A DNA stretch of 64,000 bases from Neoscytalidium dimidiatum (taxonomy: Eukaryota; Ascomycota; Dothideomycetes; Botryosphaeriales; Botryosphaeriaceae): the NCBI GenBank assembly GCA_037367355.1, contig CM074697.1:3162001-3226000 (forward strand), written 5' to 3'. A program made the position numbers and the translations under genes. Of this stretch, positions 37,123-48,842 are shown one piece after another (within the stretch, counting starts at the first letter, position 1; each line of letters begins with the position of its first letter). Below the pieces are notes generated by a model, which saw nothing but the letters and a program-made list of their open reading frames with translations, made no database searches and was not told the origin of the DNA.

Positions 37123-37909
37123 AAGCTGTCCTCAGCTTCTCTCTGCAGCGACTCGTTGGATTTCGGCTGTCCGCGGCAAACGACAGGAGGCTCTCAAGGT
37201 TTGGATTTTTTGTGTGCGGTGACTGTTCCTTGCTTCCGGACAACGCAATATTATTTCGATGCTAGGCGGTTATCGTGCCTGGCTCATAGATAAGAGCGTC
37301 GGACCGACTTGCGGCGTCCACTGAGCTTGCGATTGCAATCGTCGTGTTCCGAGTGGCGGGGGGCTGCCCGAGCGCCGGAGGTTGTAGTCAGCGCTCAGTA
37401 TAAGCGGCTGGGCTCGCGTCGTGATGGCCAGTGAGCGATGAGGATAATAAGCGGGCTAAGCTTTTGCAATGATTTTCGCGGGTCTCTGTTATTTTGGGGC
37501 CCTTCTCCAGGCTCACATGGAGATGGAACGCATTGCGGTTAGGGTGGGGAAAGGGTAGGTTGATCGGTTATCGCATCCGTCTGCCGACACCGGCGGCAGC
37601 AAGGAACGGAATTTGTTCCGAGAAGGTGCATCGCAATGCACACACCATCGGATCCCGTCCCAACCATGCATGTTGGCCGCAGAGTCCGGCGCCTCTTACT
37701 TCGTCATACTCATGAATGCATTGCCTTGGCTATGCGCATCTCCTGTTCTTGAATTTACAGAGGATTTGCCGCCTCGCCTCCCACACAACAGCATGACATC
37801 AGCAGGAAACATCCAATATCAATTTTCCTGTAGCCACCCGTGGTATCTTTTCCTAGTAAACCATCCAAAGCCGATATACGCCGAACGCCCGATATTCTAG
37901 AAGACCGGT
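37123..37909. other. Intergenic region, Zn2Cys6 promoter and sos7 3' end
   Basis: About 790 bases between two minus-strand genes. No coding signal beyond the flanking genes is seen. Confidence 0.5.
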
Positions 37910-38875
37910 TCAGCTTCCGACTTCAAGCATACCCTTTAGTCCCTGCTCCACCGCCGTCAACCACCGTCCACGCTCCTCCAGGTCGTCGCCCATGCCCGCC
38001 TCGCCAGCCTCTCTTCTCCTCCGTGCCTCCTTCGCAGCAGCTACTGTGCCGCGTTTCTGCATCTCCAGCGGTTCGAGCTCGGTCTCTAGCCTCTCTAATT
38101 CTCGTGTCTTGCGCGGCAGTGTGGATTGAAGGCTGGAGAGCTGCTTCTCCAACGCCGCAAGCTCGGCTTCTCTGGCAGCGAGAACAGAAAGAGTCTCGGG
38201 GAGGGGTAGAGATAGCGACGGATTGGTAGGGTGTGGCGCCTGTGTCTCGCGCAGTTCTGCGATCGTGGTCTCCAGATTGGCAATTTCGGCAGGCAAAGAC
38301 TCAAGTCGAGCAGTGCGAAGCTGGATTGACTCATAGCCTGTATCCTACGATTAGCATAGTGCCCTTCTCCTGCTTTCTTGTAATGCGCTAGGGACTTACG
38401 CTTGCTCAACTCTCTTCCACGGCGCTCAAGCTCGGCCAGCAGTTCGGCCACTTCGACCTTTTGCGCCTTCAGAGACGCCTTGATTTGGACTAGCTGTGCC
38501 TCGAGCTCCAAATTTTCCCGGGGCTCAACAAACTGCGGCGGATCTAACGTGATTGCTGTGAGGTATTTTTCCTTAGTGACTTGCTCGACATAGCTGAAGC
38601 GGAGTTTCGAGAAGAGTTCCTGCACAGAAGATTAATCTCCGGGGAAGACTAGCAGATTCCTCGTTGTCATTACGTACTTTGTAGTGGATCAGATCGGCCT
38701 GGAGACTTGCCGGCGTTGTGTCGTCCGCGGACATTTCTGAGGCGGTAGAGTTGCGCTTGTCACCATTGTTGGCTGGTTTTGGCCGAATATCGTTGCTTAG
38801 CTCGATAATCTTGATATTCTGGGAGTTTTGTAACGCCTTCAAGCGCTCGATCGCCTCGTGGTGGGCTGCAGCCAT
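37910..38875 (-). CDS. sos7: Kinetochore protein Sos7
   Basis: Exons 38678-38875, 38400-38619 and 37910-38337 give 281 residues. The diagnostic block is HYKELFSKLRFSYVEQVTKEKYL, which spans the first splice junction and matches S. pombe Sos7 family proteins. The remainder is almost entirely coiled coil (heptad Leu/Glu/Lys, for example RLESLPAEIANLETTIAELR and LAAREAELAALEKQLSSL). In fission yeast Sos7 is part of a kinetochore complex that helps recruit Mis12. This role is inferred by homology. Introns are 58 and 62 nt. The gene is divergent from the neighbouring Arg/Ser-rich gene, with 221 bases between ATGs. Confidence 0.82.
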
Positions 38876-39096
38876 GTTGCGGAAAGTGTTGTTGTGGGAT
38901 GTAAACAATGCGGAAGTTGACCGACGTGAAATAGATGTGCAACCCTGGCTCGGGTTTTGATCGGAGCTGATAAGATCGTCGCAATCGCCTCCTCACGTCA
39001 CAGGCCAGACTCGAGCTTCATCCACCCATACCCTTTTTTTCAGTGTATGTGCTTTCAGGCTACGCACTGCAGGCTTTGCGTAATCGGCGCCTTGAA
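38876..39096. promoter_or_regulatory. Compact bidirectional promoter
   Basis: Only 221 bases separate the ATG of sos7 (minus) and the ATG of the Arg/Ser-rich gene (plus), so both leaders and promoters must fit here. The centre has a T8 tract near 39034. No TATA box is evident. Confidence 0.6.
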
Positions 39097-40410
39097 ATGC
39101 CGGCAGACGACCTTTCCGATGACTACGTGGCCGAGATTTTGAAGAAAGATGCGAAGACGAGCTCTGCACGATACGCCGCCGTAGGGCTCCAAGCCTACTT
39201 ACCCAAAAGGTGAATGAACAACATAGACTTCTTCATGTTTTCCACGAACTGACCCTTGCGCAGACCTATCAGCCAGGCCCCGAAGCCAAATACGCGCTTC
39301 TTGCGAAATATCATACGCGAAACGGATAGTCACAATGCCGCTCTACTGGCGAAAGAAGCAGAGGAGTCTAGGGCGCGACTCAGGGCACTGCGGGAAGGTG
39401 GTTCTGGCAGTAAAGAACGCTCGCAAAAATCGCGGGATACGGAGCGCAGGGACAGAGACTCGGATTTACGATACTCAAAGCGGCGTCGCGCAGAGGACAG
39501 TGGTTCCGAATCGGAAAGAGGGTACAAACGGCGGAAAGAAGAGGAGCGCAGCTCGCGCAGGTCTCATCGCTCGAGACGAGACCCTTCAATAGACAGAGAT
39601 GACGACCACAGGAGAGAGAGACGAAGTCACCATTTATATGACAGCGAAGACGAGCGGGAACATCGACGTTCCAGACACTCGCACAGAAATCGCAGGCACC
39701 GAGATCAGAGCTCATCAGGCGATAAAGACGAAGTCAGACGCAAATTCGAGAAAAGACACAGGAGCAGGCATAGAAGCCGCTCAGATAGTAGGGACAGGCG
39801 GCACAAGCCCCGCCGCTATAGACGGGATGCGGACTCCTCAGAAGATGAGGAACGGCGTCACAAGCAAAGAAGGCGTCGCTCACAATCCCCGCCCCGAGGG
39901 CGATCACGTAACGACTCGAGAGAGAAAGCTGGTAACGCGAGTAGGTACAAGGAGAAAGAGCCTGTGCAGGGAAGGTTAGTCAGGTCCCCAGCTTCGGATT
40001 CTGATCCTCTCGAGGCAATCGTTGGCCCAATGCCGCCGCCACCGCAGCGCGAGATTCGCGTCCGTGGTCGCGGTGCCGCAAAAGCCTCATCTGCCATGGA
40101 TGCACATTTCGCAGCGGATTACGACCCATCTCAGGACGTCCGACCTGATTCGGATGAAGACGACTGGGATATGGCGCTTGAAGCCTTGCGTGATCGCCAG
40201 CGCTGGAGACAACAAGGTGCAGAAAGGCTGAAAGCGGCGGGTTTCACGGAGGAGGAGATTCAAAAATGGGAGAAGGGTGGAGAGAAGACAGAGGAGGATG
40301 TCCGATGGAGCAAGAAAGGCGAAGGTCGTGAATGGGACAGAGGGAAGGTTGTGAATGCAGATGGCCATATTGATATCCGCGCTGAATGGGGACGGCTGAA
40401 AGGCACGTAG
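39097..40410 (+). CDS. Arg/Ser-rich nuclear protein, putative splicing-associated factor
   Basis: Exon 1 is 39097-39209 and exon 2 39264-40410; the product is 419 residues. The N-terminus (DDLSDDYVAEILKKDA, then PKPNTRFLRNIIRETDSHNA) is a conserved fungal block. From about residue 75 to 250 it is dominated by Arg, Ser, Asp, Glu and His in RS/RD/RE runs, like SR-type splicing proteins. The C-terminus has a second conserved module (DDWDMALEALRDRQRWRQQGAERLK, then FTEEEIQKWEKGG and DIRAEWGRLKGT). I expect nuclear speckle or spliceosome association from composition. I do not recognise a characterised orthologue; similar fungal proteins are often labelled pre-mRNA-splicing factor 38B-like without proof. 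Confidence 0.85.
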
Positions 40411-40907
40411 CGCATGCCAACTGGGACACGAATTTCATGGCATTTTGGGATGGGAATGGCGTTTAAAAGCATTTCAAGTTCGGCTTATCTATAATAATCT
40501 CATGAGCTGCTCGCACCAGATAATTCGCTTATGGTGATTCTGCCAAAGTTTGGTCAGTTAAGATACCAACGATACTGCACTCAAGGGATGTGCTTCCTCG
40601 CGGCAACTTCTTGCATTGAAGTCGGACTGTGATAGCGTTACGGAGTGCTTTGGGGTTATTTGGTGGATAAGGAGGAGCGGCTCTTGACTAGACAGCGCTA
40701 GCGATAAGATATGGTCACGTGCAGCACACACTCGCTAAGCGGAAATTCGAACAACGGCCAAACCGCCTGCGAGATCCGACGGGACGACACCACCGACGAC
40801 ACCACCTCGAAGCTACGACAATCGACGCCAACGGTTAGTCGACCTGCCCCAACCTGCTGTGTAAATACATCGTACTGATATCGACCTCGCGCAGTCCCTA
40901 ATTCAAG
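40411..40907. promoter_or_regulatory. Promoter region of the eL37 gene
   Basis: About 500 bases between the Arg/Ser-rich gene and eL37. The last 100 bases before the ATG are CA-rich leader. No gene is seen. Ribosomal-protein promoter motifs could not be assigned with confidence by eye. Confidence 0.4.
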
Positions 40908-41443
<536 letters not shown>

Positions 41444-43504
41444 ATTATGACGAAGTCGTAGACGGATCAATGGGGGGATAGTGGTGAAATTTCTTCCAAA
41501 AAGGCGTGGGGTATGTGGGTATACCACTACACAATCGGAGTCTTCCTAGCGGGGGCAAGAGGCATCATGCATTCCTGGATTGAATGAAGGAGGGATTCAC
41601 AGGTCCTGTTCCTTCCTCGCGTGTTCTTTGATGAGACCAAAAAACATCGAGTACATTGCCCAATGGAAACGCTCACTCGCGCCCACGTCCGGTCACAGAA
41701 TGTGCAATTCTGCAGAATGATCAGTACTAAATTGCAGGGACGCGCAAGCCTACGAAATCCAACCTTCACTATTCCATTGCACCAAAAGCCGCCCATCACG
41801 CACAGAACGAGACAGAAGGACCGGCAAAGATAGTTTCGGCACATCTTACAAAATTGCTACATCTCGCCAAATCCAATTCATCAAGTCATTTCCGCATCTA
41901 TCCGTGGTGCCAATAACGTTCAGATTAAATTAATCAGCGACTATGGCTCTGATTGGAAGTTTTCGAATCCCGCATTCACTTTCTACTCTTGTTTATGGAT
42001 CTTTCTTACATCCTTCAACTTCTTGTCCGCATTACTTCTTGCCCTGTCCTGGCGCCTTTCATCATTGTCATCTTATTTCTGTTATAGCTATGCTGACCCA
42101 TGTGTTGCTCTGACATGAACCATGGCCTCAGCCAGTCGCTTCTCTAAAGCGGTGTCCAAATTGCTTCCCGGGGGGTAGTCATGGCTACATATTCAGTCCT
42201 CAACTAAAATATTTTACAGTACGGACTACAATCCAATTCTGTTTTCTTCCTCTCATTAAGAAGGAAAAAACACTGTTTCGTATAAATGTCACTAGCATCA
42301 CTCGACAGCAGATAAGCTTTCAAACAATAGTGCAGCAAGTGTCTTAATAGGGCGGTAATAAAGAGACTACAGCAGGGGATAATTGTAATATAAAATCATT
42401 GCTTATCACATCAATCTTTCGCTTTTGTCCAAGTTTGAAGTTGATGAAGCATCCATGCGAGATGGCGTTTATAAGGCGCCCTCCGACTCCTATGACTCCA
42501 GCTCCTCCGGCGCTGTCTCCCGGGTCGCGGCAACCGAAAATGAACAGAGCGACCATGATGTTAAAGTTTATAACGAGGGTGACTATGGAGTTGATGGCGG
42601 GATCCATTAATTGCGATTGAAGTTTTGGGGCGAAGGTCCTGTGGACGGGCTAGGGGGAGCAGATCACAGTGCCCCTCGTGAGGGTGGGGGCTTGGCTAGG
42701 GTTGTTTCAATGGCAGAGTTTTGAGATTTAAGTGCAGATACATAGGAAGTGCTGCACATGGTAATACTAACAAATTTTAGAGAAACCAGGGGTGGGCCAG
42801 GAAGAAGGCACATTTTGTCACTGAGCTGAAACTTGCGTCACTTGACGTTTATACCTGGTGGCCACATCACTTATGTTTATGTGCTTCAGAAATATCTGCA
42901 AGACATACATAGGTAATCAATTTAAACAGGTATTTAACGTTTCATATAATACGCGCTTCTTTAACTTGCCTTCCGATCTTAACGATTGAAATTGTTTACA
43001 GTGTCTATGTCCCATCGGAGCTTCAATCTTAGTGCTCACCTTCCTGATCTAATGGCCTTGGTTAATTAGATCGACTCCCTACACAGTCACTCTTCCAAAG
43101 GCGGTAGCTGCTCCAAATCCTACTTCATCTGGTGGAGGCGCAGCCCCCAAACCCGCAACTGTTACTCAGATTGGTAATACTATCGTCGTTAAACCGCCGT
43201 TATGATTGGTCCACAACCGAGTACGGTCCTCCATCGTACACTATACCAAGCTCAGACTGAACGTTGAGTATACGGACCTTTGGTTACGCCGGACGGAGAT
43301 AGAGAATTTGCTCTGATGATGATAGAGGTGTATGCGATAGTGCATCTATTTAAGAGAGTTTCATGATGCAACTCCTCAACATCATCAAGTCACTTCTTCA
43401 CCGAATGTCTTTTGCGTAATTAAACTACCACCAGTTGCATCCCTACTATTGAAATTTCCTATACTTTAGTGCTGAGGTATCTCTTTTGCTATTCAAACAA
43501 CGCC
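41444..43504. other. 2-kb gene-poor, AT-rich region
   Basis: No complete gene is seen. A hydrophilic, acidic 61-codon open frame at 42425-42610 (plus strand) lacks any recognised domain. Composition is clearly AT-richer than the flanking housekeeping genes, which together with the adjacent pseudogene suggests a decaying segment. Confidence 0.5.
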
Positions 43505-44060
43505 ATGTCATGCGACGGCCCCTATAAATATCATACCAGTACCGCTACCGCAGTGGCCTTCGCCATCCTCTTCGCCATACCAACATTCTAGCACTGCTTC
43601 CAATGTGTTCGCACGCGCAGCTGGTACTTCGTTCCGCTAATAATCGGTGGTTTTTGTAAGCATCAGACCTTCTCCCCTCCTGCCTTCCCTTCTTTTCCAG
43701 CCTGGTTACCGTACGGTGCTCCCGTCAAAAATCACATGTGATTGACCACTTCCGCCTCGCAACCCAGTCGAAGTAATCGGTTACCTCGCCCGCGCCATCT
43801 CCAGCAGGAACACCAGCTTCCTCCCGCCCTACATCGCGCAAACTTTGCTCATCGTCCTGGCGCCCGCCCTCTTCGCTGCCTCCGTCGACATGATCCTCGG
43901 ACAGCGCCAAGCACTCCATCATCCGGCCCACCCGCCTGAACAAGCTCTTCGTCGGCGGCGACGTCCTGTCCTTCCTCCTCTCCAGAGCGTCGGCGGCGGC
44001 ATTCTCGCGACAGGATCCACCAGCGACAACTATGGCCAGGGCAAGTGCTGCGGGCGCTGA
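43505..44060 (+). pseudogene. RTA1-like lipid-translocating exporter, degraded
   Basis: RTA1 proteins are seven-span fungal membrane proteins linked to lipid movement and azole or aminocholesterol resistance. The remnant begins ATG 43505 (CDGPYKYHTS, the usual N-terminal PYxYxPS block), with a first-span hydrophobic segment that hits an in-frame TAG at 43589. It continues RTRSWYFVPLIIGGF, then a conserved-position intron, then EVIGYLARAISS and YIAQTLLIVLAPALFAASVDMILG, all hallmark RTA1 stretches. The frame then shifts near 43900 (next piece HSIIRPTRLNKLFVGGDVLSF) and shifts back near 43985 (VGGGILATGS). The remaining spans are missing. At least one stop and two indels mean it cannot make a full protein. 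Confidence 0.82.
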
Positions 44061-44180
44061 AGGGGGCGAATGAGGCTAACGTCGAGATCGGTCTGGTGAA
44101 GCGTTAACGGATAGGCGTCTGTTCACTTCGCAAAAGCGTACCAGCAGGACCGACAGCATGGAACGGGAAGATAGCATGTG

Positions 44181-45952
44181 TTAGCTAGACGACCACGCGT
44201 TGACCTCCCTCGCCTGCTCTTCAATGAATGGCTTCCAGCTCTCCGGCAAGCGGTTGAGAACGATCCGCATCAGCCCCTTCCCCCACCCCGTAGCCCACCA
44301 CAGCCCTTCCAGCCTGTTCACCAACACCGCCCATTGCGCCAGCAGCACCAGCGCGCCCGGCCTATCCGCGCACAGATACTCGACATACTGCTCGTCCACG
44401 GCGCTCACCCAGATCAGCGCGGTGCCCACGACGTCGGTCGCGTCCACCGGCGCGTACGAGTTCGCGGTCCACTTCTTGAGCAGCTGCAGCGCGGCGACGT
44501 AGGCGGCGCGCTCCTCCAGGCTCTCGACGCGGGCGCTGTCGCTCAGGGCATCGCCGAGCAGGGCGAAGCGCGGCTCGAGCTCGAGCGGCAGCGGCCAGTC
44601 CTCGCGGTCCTGCCGGAACATGGCGCCCACGGGCGACTCGAGCACCCAGTCCAGCACGTTGTCCTGCATCAGCAGCTTCGGCACGCCGCGCATCAGGTGC
44701 ACCCAGCGCGCCGGGTCGCCGAAGCTCAGCGTCGTCGTCGTCGTGCCGTCCGGCCACGCCCCGGCGCCGTCCAGCTGGTGCATCGACCCCAGCGTGAAGA
44801 TGGCCAGGTAGCTCGAGATGGCGAACGCGCCCGGCGCGTTGCTGCGCGTGATGTGCTGCACCCGCGTGCGGAGGTCGCGGATCGCCACGTCCTGGTGCAT
44901 CATGGCCACCGCGACGTACTGCCGGCGCTGGGATAGGTCGGACACCAGGTGGGCGCGGTGCAGGGCGCTGATGGCGAGGACGCTGTGCATGGCGGGCGGA
45001 TCGGAGAAGACGATGGAGATGGTGCCCTGGCGGGTGGCTTCGTTCGAGCTGGGGCGCCTGGAGAAGGTGTTGCTGGTCGAGACCCAGTAGTGGTGGAGGA
45101 GCTCCATGTCTTGAAGCGTGAAGCTGTTCCCTGGGACTGGATGGGCTGGAGGTACAACAGCTGGTAGATACCAGCTCGCTGGGCTCGTGACTGGGTATGG
45201 AAAAGGCGTATCATTGCTCCCCGGAGTCGACGACCCGGAGCGGCTGGATCTGGACTGCGGGAACTGTGGCGTCAGCAGCTGCAGACTGCATTTTGTCTGG
45301 CGTCGAATGCACTTTGCACAGGATGGTCGCTGTTCGTCGCACTGTCGATGAGTTAGCAGGATATCTGCACACCAATTACTCCGGAAGTGAACATTTAGTG
45401 CCGTGGCGTGACCGATCGAAATACATCCATATTCCAAAGATTGTGGTGGGTGAGCGTGGTGTGGACGAGTTACCACCATTGAAAGAAAGCTACACACAAC
45501 ACACGAAATGCCCATGTCCGAGACCGAAAGAACGCTGGAAATTGGCAAAGTGCAAGGGACTCTGTCGAGTGCGATAGATATTATTCTCCGTGCTGCCACC
45601 TGAGGCCTGACCGTTCATGTTGCTAACACTCCATATCATTTGCCTTCGTATCACACAGATCGACGTCGCATCCCCATCAGTGTGAGGTTTCCTCTGACGC
45701 TGCCTGGTCTGGGAGCCATGAGGCATATCTCTTTTTTCATTTCATTTTTCCCGAGCCGTCGCGAGCGATAAGGACGATTCAAGCGAGTGGGTATTGAATG
45801 GGTATACGCAGAGCTTCGTGCTGTTCGGAATACCGGGGGTTGGGCGGCGGACATACTTTGACATGGCGTTCTTTGCATTGAATACAGCCGGTGCGGGTCT
45901 TCGAATGCGGTCTCCTGCTTCCAGTAGGACGAACAGCCTGCTCCATGGACAT
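44181..45952 (-). CDS. Zn2Cys6 transcription factor, Upc2-like
   Basis: Exon 1 is 45857-45952 (32 codons) and exon 2 44181-45341; the product is 418 residues. The zinc cluster is assembled only after splicing: TRTGCIQCKERHVK from exon 1, then CDEQRPSCAKCIRRQTKCS from exon 2, with perfect C-x2-C-x6-C-x6-C-x2-C-x6-C spacing. The rest resembles fungal factors often labelled sterol uptake control protein (DMELLHHYWVSTSNTFS, SVLAISALHRAHLVSDLSQ). It would act in the nucleus; targets are unknown. The 514-nt intron (45342-45855) is far longer than any other here. Reading backwards from exon 2 the intron stays open for ~85 codons, so a protein lacking half of the zinc cluster is possible if the intron is retained. 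Confidence 0.82.
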
Positions 45953-48842
45953 GACGACGGGGAGGAAAAAAAAAAGCTGAATGGGCGGCTCATCACCTCG
46001 AAATGGTGGGCATGTTGAGGCCTTAGTGGTTATGAGCAGCTCGGAGGAACTACGTAGAGGTGAATCCGAAGGTGCCTTTGAGGGGGAAAGTTAAAGCCTG
46101 GTTGGCTGGCGAGCGAACAGAGATCACGCCACTGTCAGCTAGAAGAGGATATGACAGGCATCATTCTAGCCTTATCTGCACTAATTCGGGACGAGCCACT
46201 CTCCTGGGCCGGCGCGTTCGCCGCGAAGCTTCTCTTTGCCTGCTTTTGGAAATACTGTATCGGGACCCCATCCGGCTTGGCTAGTCCGTCTCTGCGTTAC
46301 TCATAGTCATGTACCTGGCAAGAGTTTCCTCTAGCGTCAAGTCTTGCGAGAAGACAGTCAGCGTTTACCGTCTGCCCGTTGGCGTTCCAATGTGTTCAAA
46401 TCGTCCATCGACGGCCTCTAGAGTAGCCTTAGTCCAGGACGACCGAGTTGAAGGCCGAGAACCAGTCGATAAAAGATAGCTGTCAACCTGCTACAGCCGT
46501 TGAAACCCAAAAGCTTAGCAAAGCCCGAGCTACACTTGCCCACAGGATGGAAATGCCCGGTAACTGTCATCTGTCCATACCAGTCTCGGTAAGTCCGTGG
46601 GAGATCCTCGCGTGATGCCACAATCCAGGGTTTGGGGAGCTCGAGTATTGCCTGGCGGACTGTCAGTTTCATCATTGGCTGTACGATACAAGACCGTCCT
46701 TCTGATTGGTCCAATATGCCTGCTGGGGTTTGGAACTCAGACTCGGCTATCTTGTCACATCGACGTTCCCCGCGATATCACATCTGAGTCCACACCTATC
46801 TCGTGCATCGCCGCCCGGAGCCCCTAATGGCGCATTCCATTTCGGGCATGTTCTGCGGGATTTCCGCCCCCGCGGCGCACCTCTGACCAAACCCATGTCG
46901 CCCGCGCTTCAGCTATCTCGCCTGCCGCCCTAGAAGCGGGATTGTCGCACAAATGGCGCAGGCCTTTCGCGTCTAATTTCTATACTTACACACTGCGGCT
47001 CGGGAAATGATATCGACCGCCCGTTCTAAGTCGACTTACAAACGAGGCGGCGGTATGATGGTGGTCTCCCTGATAAACCATAATCTCGTGCATGCAGACG
47101 GAGTTTAACAGTGGCGAAAACTGGGAAACGCGTCAGCTCTGTCGATCGGCATCTCGAGCGAAATTTTTTGATTCGTCCTGATTAGCTATTGTGTGTTCTC
47201 AAGCAGCTGATGGATTTCCGCAGGTTATCCATATGTCTAGCCGTTCGAGGCCTTCACACCGAACGCTACGTATCCCGATGCCGGTCGCCAATAGTGGACA
47301 GCATGAACCGGAGCCATTCTGTCGCGCTGCATCGGTTGGCTTGTTGCTTCAAGTCGGGATACAGAACGATAGTGAGACGCATGACCGCGCAGCCTCAGCG
47401 CCGGAGATTATTCCAGATTAATTGTTGAGCCCACTGGAAATCCCGCAGCACGTTTTGCTTGCGCTACGCTCCAAGCCCGTATTTCCGTTGCGCTTGCGGA
47501 CACAACGCGTATAACAACTATCCGCCGACGAAAGTACTAGTGGGAGATCCTGCCTATTTTTCCATGTTTAGGACAAGAACACTTTGAATTGGCAAGTGCT
47601 CCCGCCAAACAAGCTTTCCGTCGAACCAGACTCGCGGGTAACGGCCTGTTCGAAGGCAGGATAGCCCCGCGCAGCTCTGCCGAGATATCTGGGACGAAAC
47701 CGCGGAGGTAGGACGCATCCGGATGGACAAAGTCCGGGAAAGCCGCTGAATTGAGTTATGTCGCGCCTTGATCACCGGTGCTGGATCAACGGGGTCAGAA
47801 ACAGTTATGCCGACGTCTGCGATTCCCCGACCGATCCTGAGGACTGTCTCAGATAACCCGACCATCTCAACGCCATCGACAGACGTTCTGTAGTGATGAG
47901 AGGGAATACATGTCCCGTAATTTCCCTTTGCCGTAGAAGATTGGCATCGTGTTCGTGTTGTTGATCGTCTCACGGAGTTAGGATACCTCTTTCAACAGAA
48001 GAGACCGTCGCACAAGCTACAAACTTTACCTATATTAGCATCTCGGTCTCCGAACTCGCACTCGGACCGAGTCCGACGGGGTGATCCTCGTGTTCAAACT
48101 CCGAGAAAGGTCGGTAGGACGGCACGGCCTGTCGGCGGGATCAACCCGTGCGGCAAATGCCGTAAAACCCTATGTTGTCCACGAACTTACCCAATTCCCA
48201 TAAAGTGGCAAAATTAGTCGAAGGGGGGTAAGGGTGAGCGAGAAATATCATGATAAAAAAAGCAAGTCCCAGACGATAATATATCAAGTTCTGCAACAAA
48301 GGGACAGGGCAAGAAGACAACAAGAAAGGCTTAAAAAGAAAGTGATAGGGCTGACGTCGGGAAGACCCTACATCCTCCGCATGCTTTTGCGTGAGATAAC
48401 ATTTCCGTAGTGCTTTGCCTTATTGAAGCGACACAAGGTCTATTATTTCCGCACTATTCACAATAAGATTCCAACCTTTCCGGTGGGCTGGATCACGAAA
48501 ATCAGGACTTGATTCTCGAACATGCTTATCGAAAGATATCAAAATGACGTGCATAAGTTGAGAAAGTCGATTCCAGGTAATTCTATAGTATCGCGTCTCT
48601 ATCATCTACTCATCCATCAGTCAATCTTGTTCAATCGACAGGGGTCAGTCATTGGGTTACAGTTCAACTCTCCACCAACAAAACAACTTCACTGAAGGAG
48701 CAGCAGCGAGTCGCTGGAAGAATAATCTATTTCCTCTTACCTCTAAGATATTCAATCAAGTTCATCCCTTGTATTAGCAATTTCACCTCTCCCAACCCTC
48801 TCCCCTAAAAAAAAAAAGAAGACATCGATAGCCACCACTCAC
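45953..48842. other. 2.9-kb gene-poor region
   Basis: No intact gene is supported. Short patches between about 47.5 and 47.9 kb on the plus strand read like coding sequence (for example CRDIWDETAEVGRIRMDK) but are interrupted by stops and frame changes, so a decayed gene may be present. An A10 run near 48809 lies downstream of Atg29. Confidence 0.45.

Noticed and set aside
41950..41980. tRNA T-arm-like sequence (ttcgaatccc)
   Set aside because: No matching acceptor stem, D-arm or anticodon arm could be folded around it by eye.
44178..44936. 252-codon plus-strand frame over the Upc2-like gene
   Set aside because: Antisense shadow with an Arg/His/Gln/Ala-biased composition; the minus-strand frame has a perfect zinc cluster.
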